Positions 30,936 to 40,616 of a stretch of DNA of 59,371 bases are shown piece after piece (within the stretch, counting starts at the first letter, position 1; each line of letters opens with the position of its first letter). Made by a program: the position numbers and the translations under genes. The notes beneath the pieces were generated by a model. It did no database searches. It was not told where the DNA came from and worked only from the letters and a program-made list of their open reading frames with translations. The stretch is from Flavobacteriaceae bacterium Ap0902 (GTDB taxonomy: Bacteria; Bacteroidota; Bacteroidia; Flavobacteriales; Weeksellaceae): contig WTFG01000012.1 of NCBI GenBank assembly GCA_009835005.1, positions 1 through 59,371 of the forward strand, written 5' to 3'.

Positions 30936-32609
30936 TTAATTTTGTAATACTTGTATAAATTGATGCAAGGTTTCTGCATTGGGTGCGCCTTGGGTGTTGA
31001 TTTCTAATATTTTGGGTGCTTTGGAAATGGCATAAAATTCTTGCCAGACGCTTTTGAGTTGGGTTTGGTCTGTAACCTGCAAATATTCAAAGCCGTACAT
31101 GCTGGCTAAATGGGATGCTTTGAGGTGATGTTGGGTTTCAAAAAAGGTTTCTAAGGCGTTGGATTTAGCGGGTCCTGGAATTATTTTGAAGATGTTTCCT
31201 CCGCCATTGTTGATCAAAATGATTCTGAAATGGGATGGGATATAATTGTTCCACAGGGCATTGCTGTCATAGAAAAAACTGATGTCGCCTGTGACGAGTA
31301 CTACTGGTTTCTCCGATTTCATGGCAAAGCCTATGGCCGTGGATGTAGAGCCGTCTATTCCGCTGGTTCCGCGATTGCAATAAACGGGATTGTGGGGTGT
31401 GTGCTTGAATAATTGCGAGTAGCGGATGACGGATGAATTGCTGTAATGCACGGTGTATGCTGCTGGGTAATGTCCAATGATTTCTTTAAAAACTAATAAA
31501 TCACTCCATGGCAATGATTGCATAAAGGCGTCTTGCGATTGCTGATTGTGCTGTTCTATGGCGTGCCATTGATGCTTATAATTAGATTTTTTGGGTTGGA
31601 AGTCTTCTAAAAAAATGGATAAGAATTCTGCTGGTGATTGTTTGACTTCTTGGGTTAGTGCAAAATAGGTGTCGGGTTGCCAATGCTGATCTACATGCCA
31701 ATGAAATTGGGGCTTATTTTGTCTTAAGAATTGTTTGATTTTCTTGGAAATTACTCGCTGGCCTAATGTGATGAGCAAATCGGGTTTAAATGCGTCTATC
31801 ATATCATCTTTTATGTTGCGTAATACGGCATCGATTTGAGAAATATGTGAAGTGGTGTGTAGATTGGAGGTGGTTTCTGTGAGGATAATGACGTTGTCAA
31901 AATTTGAAACCTCGTCTATAAGTTTCTGTAATTCTGCGTTGGGCGCATGCTGACCCACTAAAATCATCACTTTTTCTATTTGCGTATATTCTTGAGTCAT
32001 ATCATCCCACGGCACGAAATGAGTCGGGTGATTGGGATCACCAATGGCATCAAAAGTGATTAATTTTTCTTCTATGGATTCATACAATGGTTCTGAAAAT
32101 GGCATATTGATATGCACGGGTCCTTGGTGGACGATAGCCTCATGTACGGCTTTTTTGATTTCTAGAAAATTGGAAGTTAAAATTTCATCGTGTTCTGATT
32201 CTTGTAATTGTGTGCTATAATAAACATGTTTTTCAAATAAATTTTCTTGGCGAATCGTCTGCCCATCAAATAAATCTGCATAGCCTTCTGGTCTGTCGGC
32301 CGTGAGCACAATCAAAGGTATATTCTGATAAAAGGCTTCTGTAATGGCTGGATAATAATTGGCTGCGGCAGAGCCAGAGGTACAAGAGATAACCACAGGT
32401 TTTTGAATTTCTAATGCCATCCCCAATGCCACATAGCCAGCACTGCGTTCATCTACAATGCTATAGCAATGAAAACGTTTGTCATTGGCAAACTGCATGG
32501 TGAGTGCGCCATTTCTAGATCCAGGCGATATGATTATATCTTCTACTCCTAGATTGATGAGTGTTTCTGCTATTAATTGTACATTGATTTTGGATGAATT
32601 CTTCTGCAT
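30936..32609 (-). CDS. menD: MenD, SEPHCHC synthase (menaquinone biosynthesis)
   Basis: A 557-residue thiamin-diphosphate enzyme that joins isochorismate and 2-oxoglutarate in menaquinone synthesis. N-terminal SPGSRNGALTMQ and the catalytic Glu in VDERSAGYVALG are present, as is the C-terminal ThDP/Mg motif GDISFFYDSNALWNN and IILINNGGGNIF. I start at ATG 32609; the frame continues to a TTG at 32630 that lies in the promoter. No other men gene is nearby. Confidence 0.96.
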   Translation of the reverse strand: MQKNSSKINVQLIAETLINLGVEDIIISPGSRNGALTMQFANDKRFHCYSIVDERSAGYVALGMALEIQKPVVISCTSGSAAANYYPAITEAFYQNIPLIVLTADRPEGYADLFDGQTIRQENLFEKHVYYSTQLQESEHDEILTSNFLEIKKAVHEAIVHQGPVHINMPFSEPLYESIEEKLITFDAIGDPNHPTHFVPWDDMTQEYTQIEKVMILVGQHAPNAELQKLIDEVSNFDNVIILTETTSNLHTTSHISQIDAVLRNIKDDMIDAFKPDLLITLGQRVISKKIKQFLRQNKPQFHWHVDQHWQPDTYFALTQEVKQSPAEFLSIFLEDFQPKKSNYKHQWHAIEQHNQQSQDAFMQSLPWSDLLVFKEIIGHYPAAYTVHYSNSSVIRYSQLFKHTPHNPVYCNRGTSGIDGSTSTAIGFAMKSEKPVVLVTGDISFFYDSNALWNNYIPSHFRIILINNGGGNIFKIIPGPAKSNALETFFETQHHLKASHLASMYGFEYLQVTDQTQLKSVWQEFYAISKAPKILEINTQGAPNAETLHQFIQVLQN

Positions 32610-32627
32610 AGTCCTTTGAATTGGGGG

Positions 32628-32635
32628 CAAATTTA
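32628..32635 (-). promoter_or_regulatory. -7 promoter element of menD
   Basis: On the minus strand TAAATTTG fits TAnnTTTG 18 bases before the menD ATG and overlaps the alternative TTG start, which it argues against. No -33 match. Confidence 0.4.
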
Positions 32636-32640
32636 CGCAA

Positions 32641-32678
32641 TAAAAAAAAAGGTTGACCCGAAAGCCAACCCTTTTTTC
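32641..32678 (-). terminator. Terminator of the phytase-like gene
   Basis: On the minus strand AAAAAAGGGTTGGCTTTC, then GGGTCAACC followed by nine T: a GGTTG/CAACC stem with A/T extensions. It separates the gene ending at 32733 from menD. Confidence 0.75.
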
Positions 32679-32732
32679 CTGTTTTTTTAAAATGATTCAA
32701 TGATGATTAAACGTTGTTGAAACGCTATTCCA

Positions 32733-35700
32733 TTATTTTTTCATGAACCTTTTGGTTCCGTTTTCTAAGGTTTTGATGATATAGATACCTTGTGGTAATC
32801 CACTCACATTCAATTTAGTTTCATTTTGGAACTGCTGAACGACTTGCCCATGATAGTTATAAACGGTTCCAGAAATCTCTTTGTTGAACTGTACCTCTGC
32901 TCCTACGACTGGATTGGGATAAAGTTTAAAAGTATTGTCTGCAACTTCTTCGCTAATAACAGAAAGGTTTTCTCCTACTTGAATGATTCCCATGGTTCCA
33001 CTCACTTCGTAACCTACGAGTAACATAGGCGTTCCGTTTGGGCTGGTGTCTTGGTCTAGGAATTTGATAATCTCTGGGGCTATATCTGCATCATTGTTAT
33101 AATAGGTAATGAATTCTGGCGACCACGGATGGGTGATATCATACACCATAATGCCGTTTTGTCTTTCAAGTCCTATAAAAGCATAAGTTTTACCATCGAT
33201 TTCGCCAATCGCTACTGCTTCTGGCTCTACGCCTTTGTCATCTGAGCGACTATCAAATTTCCCTTCTTTTTGATTGAAAATTTCTGGTTCTACGTCTGCT
33301 ACGACTTGTGCGAAATCATTGGCACTGTCAAAAATTAAGTTACCATATTCGTCAAAGATAGAGAATGAACGCCCGCCATAAGAAAATATCTGTTCGTAGG
33401 TTCCGTCTCCGTCTAAATCTCCGTTGGCTGTGGTAGTTTTGAGCCTCCCAAGGTTTTCGTCCTCCTGCAATGCCTCTGCATTTGGGAAATAGGCTGGATT
33501 CAACGTTAATTTCTTTACTCTTTCTTCTTCTGAGTACCCGTCATAATCTCTTGAATCTCCTTCGTTGGCTGTAACAATATAGTTGACACCATTTACTTCA
33601 TAAGAAGCGATCGCATCTGGCATATACATGCCATAGGTTGGGTGAGAAGTAATATTGATTGCTTCGTCTTTATCAGAAGCATCAAACCCATAATTATCTT
33701 GAAAAGATACGATGCCTAGGACAGAATTATCTGTGATGCCTGCTCCTGCAAGACCAAAGTCATTGTCATTCATTAGGGCTAATCTACCTCCAGGAACTAA
33801 AGCAACACCTTCTAATTTATCAGAAGCCTCATACCCAATGCTTGGTGTATTGAGCATTTTGATTTTATTGACTGGGTTGATTCCTGCCTCTATGATTTCA
33901 TCTGCCGTCATGGTTTCCAATGGCTTGACAAAACTTTTACCTAAGATATTGGTGGCGAAATTCAAGTCCATCTCAAACAAAAATTTCTTGCCATACTGAT
34001 CATCTGGTTTAGAAGAATCTCTTTCTGCTACAATAAATTGTCCGTTGCCTTTGTACACAGCATCACCAATTTTATCTACGCGAGAAGTAGCATATCCACC
34101 TATTTTATTATTTTCTAATAAATAAACATATTCTGCTACGGGCGTTCCACTCTCTGCATCTACGCCTAAAATTCTAATAACGTCTGAGTTATTTTTGGTT
34201 TCACTGCTCGGATTGTATAATGGTGTTTGAATCCAAGCATATATAATGTTATGATCATCATCATAGGCAATCGCCTCAAAGCCTCTATTGGCTCTTCTAG
34301 AAGAATAAACCTCTGGCAAAGTTTCTGTTCCGTAAGTACCTGTAGCCACTGGTGTATCACCTAATTGACTGGTACCTTCTGCCACAAATCTTTCTACTAA
34401 AGTACCGTCTGTATTAAATTTGTATAAAGCAGGTCTGTACTCATCACATAACCAAATATTTCCATCGTTGTCCATTACAACACCTTCAAAGTCTCCCCCG
34501 AATGCATCATAAGGTAAGGCGGTATAGGTTTCACCATTGGCATCGGTGTAATCCGCTGTGGCATAAGAGGTATTGCCATCTGCATAGGTCACAGGGATTT
34601 CGTCAAAGCCTGGGATATTTCCTTTTCCTGTAATAGGCGTGGTTCCATCTTGGCGGGTAAGCATAATCTGCTCATCTAACGTGATTTCACCAGAAGTTAA
34701 ATCTGCCGTGAATTTCACTATTCTCGCCTGATAATTGGGCAATTTAAAAGGTCTTACATTTTGACTAGTAGCCGGTGTTACCTGATTTTTCTTTACAGGA
34801 CTTGCATTAGGTCCCCTATCTGGAACTACATAAAAAACGATTTTGTCTTCGGTAGATTCTTTTTGATCTACATACATGCCAGAAAAACCACCGAGCATTA
34901 CCTCATCTTGCCCACCATCATAAACTGGGGTTCCAAGGCTTGGCCAATTAGAAACCACTTCGTTCAGATTATAAGATTGAACCGATGGTGTACCCAAAAG
35001 ATGATTTTTATACCCTAATGGCATCACGTCTACAATGCTGTTAGAAGTTAAGTCTATCACGATAATCGCATTGTTTTCTTGACAAGAAACAAAGGCTTTG
35101 GAACTATCTGCAGAAAACGTGATATATTCTGGCTCTAAATCTTGTGCCACAGTGGCAGTACCATTGTTTCCGAAAATTCTAACGCCCTTGTTGATGAGAG
35201 ACGCTTTTTGATTGTTCAGAGAATCAAAAGTAATATGGGTGGCGTTTCCATTTAAATCTATTACCGTTACAGATCCTTCAGGGTCTACCGTGTAATCATC
35301 GTTAGGCTCACCTTCATTGGCTACCAAAACTTTGGTTCCATCTGGTGAAACGGCAAGCATATCGGGCAAGGCACCTGTCTCTATGCGTGTCACATAATTT
35401 CCGTCTAGATCAAATACCACGACATAACCATTTTCTTGTTTGTTTTCTGATTCCACAGCTACCGCAATATATTGATTGATAACGGCAATAGAATTAGGCC
35501 CCGCCCCATAAGTGGATAAATCCACTGTTCTCACGAGCGTAGGATTGGTAGGGTTTGCCAGATCTACAATCATAAAATTGTTAGCAGATGAATTTGTTAA
35601 AACAGCGTGTTGATTGGTAGCATCATAAGCCAAAGTTTCTGATGCATCTTCCATTCCAGTTTCAAACCTCGCTAAATGTTTTAATTCCTGTGCTTCAACA

Positions 35701-35750
35701 GACAAGAAAGTAGTGGCTACTAAGCCTAAAGTAAATAGAATTTTCTTCAT
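32733..35750 (-). CDS. Choice-of-anchor I / phytase-like secreted protein with T9SS domain
   Basis: A 1,005-residue exported protein: signal peptide (residues 1-20), a choice-of-anchor I beta-propeller-like region (residues 25-240, e.g. LPDMLAVSPDGTKVLVANEG), an esterase-like phytase domain in the middle (FEGVVMDNDGNIWLCDEYRP, RGFEAIAYDDDHNIIYAW), a return of the first domain (VVADVEPEIFNQKEGKFDSR, FIGLERQNGIMVYDITHP) and a T9SS sorting domain (FKLYPNPVVGAEVQF, GIYIIKTL). The middle domain thus appears inserted in the first. It is likely a surface phosphoesterase; the substrate is not known. It is monocistronic with its own terminator. Confidence 0.88.
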   Translation of the reverse strand: MKKILFTLGLVATTFLSVEAQELKHLARFETGMEDASETLAYDATNQHAVLTNSSANNFMIVDLANPTNPTLVRTVDLSTYGAGPNSIAVINQYIAVAVESENKQENGYVVVFDLDGNYVTRIETGALPDMLAVSPDGTKVLVANEGEPNDDYTVDPEGSVTVIDLNGNATHITFDSLNNQKASLINKGVRIFGNNGTATVAQDLEPEYITFSADSSKAFVSCQENNAIIVIDLTSNSIVDVMPLGYKNHLLGTPSVQSYNLNEVVSNWPSLGTPVYDGGQDEVMLGGFSGMYVDQKESTEDKIVFYVVPDRGPNASPVKKNQVTPATSQNVRPFKLPNYQARIVKFTADLTSGEITLDEQIMLTRQDGTTPITGKGNIPGFDEIPVTYADGNTSYATADYTDANGETYTALPYDAFGGDFEGVVMDNDGNIWLCDEYRPALYKFNTDGTLVERFVAEGTSQLGDTPVATGTYGTETLPEVYSSRRANRGFEAIAYDDDHNIIYAWIQTPLYNPSSETKNNSDVIRILGVDAESGTPVAEYVYLLENNKIGGYATSRVDKIGDAVYKGNGQFIVAERDSSKPDDQYGKKFLFEMDLNFATNILGKSFVKPLETMTADEIIEAGINPVNKIKMLNTPSIGYEASDKLEGVALVPGGRLALMNDNDFGLAGAGITDNSVLGIVSFQDNYGFDASDKDEAINITSHPTYGMYMPDAIASYEVNGVNYIVTANEGDSRDYDGYSEEERVKKLTLNPAYFPNAEALQEDENLGRLKTTTANGDLDGDGTYEQIFSYGGRSFSIFDEYGNLIFDSANDFAQVVADVEPEIFNQKEGKFDSRSDDKGVEPEAVAIGEIDGKTYAFIGLERQNGIMVYDITHPWSPEFITYYNNDADIAPEIIKFLDQDTSPNGTPMLLVGYEVSGTMGIIQVGENLSVISEEVADNTFKLYPNPVVGAEVQFNKEISGTVYNYHGQVVQQFQNETKLNVSGLPQGIYIIKTLENGTKRFMKK

Positions 35751-35893
35751 GTTAAATTTTTAATTCCCGCAATGTAGTATTTGGGTATTAACTGAAGGTT
35801 ATGGCTAGATTAAGGTAAAAACAATTATCCCCTAAAGAGAGGAATTTGATACTATTATCTTCTCATAAAGTATTTGAAAAAGCCTTACTGCGT

Positions 35894-35962
35894 TAAAACC
35901 ACCTCAAACCAACTGCCTTTTTCATTGGATTTGAAATTGATATAGCCATTATGGGCTTCTAT
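35894..35962 (-). pseudogene. Gene remnant: duplicate of the histidine kinase 3' end
   Basis: These 69 bases match 37917-37985, the end of the histidine kinase gene, with only two mismatches (about 97% identity). Read on the minus strand the frame gives IEAHNGYINFKSNEKGS-WFEVVLTQ and a stop, against SLFEVVLLG in the intact gene. The similarity ends at 35962, one base before a 14-bp inverted repeat. It is a broken paralogue or a by-product of an insertion of the intervening 2 kb. Confidence 0.8.
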
Positions 35963-35963
35963 A

Positions 35964-36007
35964 TGTCTAATCCTAATAAATCTGTATCATTTAATTAGGA
36001 TTAGACA
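35964..36007. repeat. 14-bp perfect inverted repeat at the kinase-remnant breakpoint
   Basis: TGTCTAATCCTAAT (35964-35977) and ATTAGGATTAGACA (35994-36007) are perfectly complementary with a 16-base loop. It lies 20 bases past the stop of the next gene, so it could also be its 3' hairpin, but no T-run follows. Its position exactly at the end of the duplicated kinase segment suggests a role in the rearrangement. Confidence 0.7.
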
Positions 36008-36027
36008 GTTCATAATATAGAAGAACT

Positions 36028-37722
36028 TTATTTTTTAATAATTTTAAAACTTTGTGATACTCCATCTATATCGGCAATTACTGTATAGAAGCCTTTATCC
36101 AAGTTCATCACATTTACATTAGCCGTATCTCTACTAAATATATTTTGATAAAGCAGTTTACCTGTAGCATCATAAATATTTACTCTACCTATTTTTAGTT
36201 TTCCTTTGATAATCAAAATATCATTAACTGGATTAGGATAAAACTCAAATTTCGGTTCTTTAGTTGTTACGTCACTATTGGCTAGATTATCTTCTGATGA
36301 TGTTAATTTGAATTTACCTACATGGAAATCATAATCCTTGTTATCATCTAAGTTTCCATCTGTTGCATACAAAGCAAATTTGACAACACCTCTATAGTCA
36401 GACAAATCAACATTCACTCTTGTGCCTGTAACTAAGGGTTGATTAGCTTCATTCCATTCTGCTAAATCTGTCCATGTTGTTCCGTTATCGTTAGAAATCA
36501 ATAAATAAACGCTATCATCTTCACCCATTTCATCTGTATCTGTTTGTTCAGATGTTCCAGAGAATGTATAGTTGGTAACTGCAACCAATGCTTCCAAAGA
36601 GAAGTTACCAGCACTTAAATCGACATTGTTACTGATTAACCAAGTTTTCACTTTATTACCCCATAAGTTTACAGCATTACTAGATATTACCTCATTTTTT
36701 TCATTAGTAAATGATCTATTATCTCTCCATCTAGAAGCTCCAAATGAAAGGTCTCCACCTATAGGCCCATTAGCTATTTGCCAACAACTTGGTGGATAAA
36801 TAGAAAAATCTACTTCAAAATCTGTGCTTATAGTTGCGCATTCTGTAGAAAATGAAACTGGTCCAATATATGGGCTATTTTCATCAGCACTACAATTTGA
36901 TTTCACATAGAATTCATATTTAGTAACTGGTTTTAACCCTGTCAATACAAATGGATTAGAATCTACTTCTACTGTAGTACCAGTTCCTTGAACAAATCCA
37001 GCAGATCCATACTCTATAGTCCAATTAGTTGCCGAACCAACCTCTGTCCAAGATAGATCAACAGTAGTTCCGGTCATGTTTTTTGCTAATAAATTAGATG
37101 GTTTAGGACAAGATTGATTAATTCCATGAAATACAATATTGGGATAAAAATAATTAGTAAGAGCCTCTGTTAAAGATGAGGTATTCGCTGGATCTGGATT
37201 AACATTGTCATTACGATAATACAAATTTACTCTTTCATCATCTTTCATTCTAGTACAATAAAATCTATCACTACTAGAGTTGTACCCTGCCTCGTTTGCA
37301 TCTATTGCAATAACCAAATTATCTACCCCATTATAATTAAAAGGTTCATCTAATGTAATTTTTATCGTCCTTCCTTCTTTAACTAATTTTCCATTAGTTA
37401 AAACTTTATTTAAGGTATTAATACCAATCCAATCACTTTCTTTATCAAATATAGATTTTTCTGTATGCCCCATCCAGATATCTATTTCATCATCTGTGTT
37501 ATCGATAGGATTTTCATTGGACATTTCATACTCAAGAGCAGTAATCTCACCTTTTGCGCCTATTTCAGTCGCTCTATATATTGTCTGGTAATAAGAGTAG
37601 GTATAATAAGCATTAACTGGTCCAATGTCGTAATCGGTTTCAGTCCCATTCCCCACACTGACTTGTGCAAAAGTTTGAACACTCATAATTAGTGCTATAA
37701 CAAAAGTGTAATTATGTTTCAT
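36028..37722 (-). CDS. T9SS-exported protein with fibronectin type III domain
   Basis: A 564-residue secreted protein: signal peptide (FVIALIMSVQTFAQ), an N-terminal beta-rich domain, a fibronectin type III-like domain at about 210-300 (CPKPSNLLAKNMTGTTVDLS, LKPVTKYEFYVKSNC), a jelly-roll-like domain with cysteine-flanked segment, and a T9SS sorting domain (FEFYPNPVNDILIIKG, LDKGFYTVIAD, FKIIKK). It is a surface or extracellular protein of unknown substrate. It sits between two copies of the kinase 3' end, so it may have arrived as an insertion. Confidence 0.85.
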   Translation of the reverse strand: MKHNYTFVIALIMSVQTFAQVSVGNGTETDYDIGPVNAYYTYSYYQTIYRATEIGAKGEITALEYEMSNENPIDNTDDEIDIWMGHTEKSIFDKESDWIGINTLNKVLTNGKLVKEGRTIKITLDEPFNYNGVDNLVIAIDANEAGYNSSSDRFYCTRMKDDERVNLYYRNDNVNPDPANTSSLTEALTNYFYPNIVFHGINQSCPKPSNLLAKNMTGTTVDLSWTEVGSATNWTIEYGSAGFVQGTGTTVEVDSNPFVLTGLKPVTKYEFYVKSNCSADENSPYIGPVSFSTECATISTDFEVDFSIYPPSCWQIANGPIGGDLSFGASRWRDNRSFTNEKNEVISSNAVNLWGNKVKTWLISNNVDLSAGNFSLEALVAVTNYTFSGTSEQTDTDEMGEDDSVYLLISNDNGTTWTDLAEWNEANQPLVTGTRVNVDLSDYRGVVKFALYATDGNLDDNKDYDFHVGKFKLTSSEDNLANSDVTTKEPKFEFYPNPVNDILIIKGKLKIGRVNIYDATGKLLYQNIFSRDTANVNVMNLDKGFYTVIADIDGVSQSFKIIKK

Positions 37723-37769
37723 AATTCTATTTATATTAATTAGTTACAAATATGAAACATTCACACTAA

Positions 37770-37819
37770 TTAAAATCATTATAAATAATGATTTTAATCA
37801 CTATTTATAATGATTTTAA
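37770..37819. repeat. 18-bp perfect inverted repeat
   Basis: TTAAAATCATTATAAATA (37770-37787) is repeated in reverse complement at 37802-37819 with a 14-base loop. An alternative inner pairing, AAAATCAT/ATGATTTT at 37772-37796, is also possible. It lies 88 bases past the kinase stop and upstream of the FN3 gene. With no G+C-rich stem or T-run it is a weak terminator; it could be an operator. Confidence 0.6.
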
Positions 37820-37907
37820 ATTAAGATACATATAGAAGTATACTGCATACAAAGCAAAAATTTGAATAACTATTATTTAATAAAAAATGATTCAAATCAA
37901 AATTTAT

Positions 37908-39236
37908 TTAACCCAATAAAACCACCTCAAACAAACTGCCTTTTTCATTAGATTTGAAATTGATATAGCCATTATGGGCTTCTATTATCGATTTGGAAAG
38001 GGTGAGACCAATGCCAGATCCATGCTTTCTAGTTGTAAAAAAGGGAATAAATATCTTATCCTTAATTTTTGGGTCTATGCCAGCACCATTATCCTGAATA
38101 TGCAGAATTACGCGGTTTTGTTTGGTTTTTAAATTTACTCTTACTTCTTTAGATGGCTGATTGGTAAAAGCGTACAAAGCATTGGTAAGCAAATTAATCA
38201 ATACTCGTTCTATCATTTTCTCATCTGCATAGAGCGTGACGTTTTCTAAATGAGATATAACTTTAATTTCTTTTTTATCAAATTCTGGTTGCATCAGGCG
38301 CAACACATGAGTGATGGTTTTATTTAAATCAAATACTGCCTTTACAGGTTTGGGTAATTCTGCCACTTGCCTATAATCTTGGATAAAACTCATTAATTGT
38401 GCAGATTTGGCATGAATGATTTCTAAACTCTCTTTCATTTCCTCATGGTCATTCTGTGAAATTTCCTCTTGGTTGGCAATATATTGCAAATTGTCTATTA
38501 GGCTATTTACAGGTGTTAGGGTGTTCATCAACTCATGGGAAATTACACGCATCAGGTTGTTCCATGCTAATTTTTCTTTCTTTTCTATGATGGATTGTAC
38601 TGATTCCAATGTCACAATACAAAATTGTTGTTCCTTGGTCTGCAAATTAGAGGTGCGCAAGGAATACGTGTGGTTGGCGCCGGCGTCTATAGAAATATCC
38701 AGAAACTCTTGTGCATCTGTACCAATCCTGTCCGTTACAAGATTATAAAAACCTGGGATTTTATTTTGATAGAAATTCCAATGTTTGTATTTAGGTACTT
38801 CTAAAATATCTAGTAATTGAGGATTGACATAGAAAACTTGTAAGGAATTAGAAACATTTTTTCTTTCTAAAATTAAAATGCCAATAGAAAGTTTATCTAG
38901 AATATTCTCATATAAATTTTGATAAGTAGTTAATTGATTATTTTCTTTTTTGGCTAAATAATACAAATTCACGGCATAATCTAGGGTTGAATTCTGAGAT
39001 TGGGTCTGTGGAAAAAGAGAAAAATCTTTGTAATAAATGGCTAAAAGGACTTTATCAACTTCTACCATTTGTTTTTGGATTAAATAAGCCAAATAAAACG
39101 ATATAGCCACTGCAAAAAAGCATAACAATACACCGCGAAATAGGTGGTCATCATAAATAAAATACGCTCCTAGAAAAATAAATAAAATTAAAATTACAAG
39201 GCCTATTAAAATTTTAAAGTAAAATAGAAACCTCAT
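37908..39236 (-). CDS. NtrY-like sensor histidine kinase
   Basis: A 442-residue inner-membrane kinase. Two transmembrane helices (residues 4-27 and 33-55) have almost no periplasmic loop, so sensing is probably in the membrane or cytoplasm. A PAS-like region (about 105-200) is followed by the phosphoacceptor H in SHELMNTLTPV and ATP-binding boxes NLLTNALYAF, DNGAGID and FFTTRKHGSGIGL. Its start overlaps the regulator stop by 4 bases, so the pair is one operon and the kinase should phosphorylate that regulator. Confidence 0.93.
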   Translation of the reverse strand: MRFLFYFKILIGLVILILFIFLGAYFIYDDHLFRGVLLCFFAVAISFYLAYLIQKQMVEVDKVLLAIYYKDFSLFPQTQSQNSTLDYAVNLYYLAKKENNQLTTYQNLYENILDKLSIGILILERKNVSNSLQVFYVNPQLLDILEVPKYKHWNFYQNKIPGFYNLVTDRIGTDAQEFLDISIDAGANHTYSLRTSNLQTKEQQFCIVTLESVQSIIEKKEKLAWNNLMRVISHELMNTLTPVNSLIDNLQYIANQEEISQNDHEEMKESLEIIHAKSAQLMSFIQDYRQVAELPKPVKAVFDLNKTITHVLRLMQPEFDKKEIKVISHLENVTLYADEKMIERVLINLLTNALYAFTNQPSKEVRVNLKTKQNRVILHIQDNGAGIDPKIKDKIFIPFFTTRKHGSGIGLTLSKSIIEAHNGYINFKSNEKGSLFEVVLLG

Positions 39237-40570
39237 AGATTGTATTTTTCTAAACGGCTATTCAAGGATGCCCGTGATATCCCTAAAGCCTCAGAAGCCT
39301 GCGAGATATTTCCTTTAAATTTCTGCATCGCCTTTTGCACCAATACCATTTCCATTTCTTCTATATTCAGCGTACTTGTCGTAGTAGCAAGTGTACTGGG
39401 GTCTTGCAAATGAATTTTTAGATGGCCACCTTCTGCCATAATTACACCTCTTTCTATGCTATGATCTAGTTCGCGAATATTGCCAGGCCATGGATAAGAT
39501 TTGATTGCTTGCCATAGTTCTGCTGCCATCTCGAGGTCTGACTTTCCATATTTTTTCTCATATTTAGATTTAAAATAATGGACAAAACTTTCTAAATCTT
39601 CTGGTCTTTCTCTCAAAGGTGGAATATGCATCTCTACCGTATTCATTCTAAAATACAAATCACTTCTAAATTTTTCTTCTGCCACTTTCTGTTGTAAATC
39701 CTCATTGGTAGCAAAAATAAACCGAATGTCTAAATGTCTTTCTTTGGTCTCGCCCACCCGCGTTAATTTTCTGTCTTGAATAAGGGTAAGTAATTTGGTC
39801 TGAAACTGCAAGGGTAAATTCCCAATTTCATCCAGAAAAACCGTACCTCCATTCGCATTTTCTATTTTACCAGGCTTATCTTCTTTGGCATCTGTAAAGG
39901 CTCCTCTGCCGTAACCAAAAAGTTCTGTTTCTAATAAATTCTCTGGCAGGCTTCCTAAATCAATGTGTACAAAAGGTTCTTTTTTGCGTAGCGATAATCG
40001 GTGAATATGCTCTGCCAGCACATATTTACCCGTACCATTTTCTCCTGTAAGCAAAACATTGGCTTCTGTAGGGGCCACCTTTTCTATATCAATATATAAG
40101 CGCTGCATCGTGGGCGATTGTGTCTGCAATAGATGGGTGTGGGTTTCTTCTTGCAGGTTTTGCCATTGGTTTAATTTTCTGTTTTTTCTAGATATATCTA
40201 CCGCTACATTCACAGAGGCATACAGTTTATCCTTGTCCCATGGTTTCAATATAAAATCCGTAGCACCTTCTTTTAATGCTTTTACTGCTAAATCTACTTC
40301 TCCATAAGCCGTCATTAAAATCACAGGGACTTGCGGAAAATGCGTTTTTATTTCATTTAATAAATAAAGTCCATCTTGCCCATCTTCAAACCCTTTTTTA
40401 AAATTCATATCCAGCAGAACCACTTGCACGCCATCCATGGTTTCAAATATTTTTTTTGGATGATGCAGGGTCACAATTTCTGTAAAAAAGCGTCTTAACC
40501 AAATTTTGGCTGAATACAACACGTCTTGGTCATCATCTACAATCAATATTTTAGCCTCTTTCTTTCTCAT
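39233..40570 (-). CDS. NtrC-family sigma-54-dependent response regulator
   Basis: A 445-residue activator: receiver domain with acidic pocket D12-D14 and phospho-acceptor D54 (VVLLDMNF), AAA+ domain with Walker A (GENGTGKY), Walker B (GGTVFLDEIG) and the sigma-54 contact loop GAFTDA in place of GAFTGA (a natural variant in many such proteins), and a Fis-type helix-turn-helix at the C-terminus (NISQASEALGISRASLNSRL). It is divergent from the efflux operon, with twin palindromes between them that are likely its binding sites. Confidence 0.95.
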   Translation of the reverse strand: MRKKEAKILIVDDDQDVLYSAKIWLRRFFTEIVTLHHPKKIFETMDGVQVVLLDMNFKKGFEDGQDGLYLLNEIKTHFPQVPVILMTAYGEVDLAVKALKEGATDFILKPWDKDKLYASVNVAVDISRKNRKLNQWQNLQEETHTHLLQTQSPTMQRLYIDIEKVAPTEANVLLTGENGTGKYVLAEHIHRLSLRKKEPFVHIDLGSLPENLLETELFGYGRGAFTDAKEDKPGKIENANGGTVFLDEIGNLPLQFQTKLLTLIQDRKLTRVGETKERHLDIRFIFATNEDLQQKVAEEKFRSDLYFRMNTVEMHIPPLRERPEDLESFVHYFKSKYEKKYGKSDLEMAAELWQAIKSYPWPGNIRELDHSIERGVIMAEGGHLKIHLQDPSTLATTTSTLNIEEMEMVLVQKAMQKFKGNISQASEALGISRASLNSRLEKYNL

Positions 40571-40616
40571 TTCTTTTGGTTTGGCGTCTCATTTTTGGGT
40601 CTTTATAGTTTAATTT

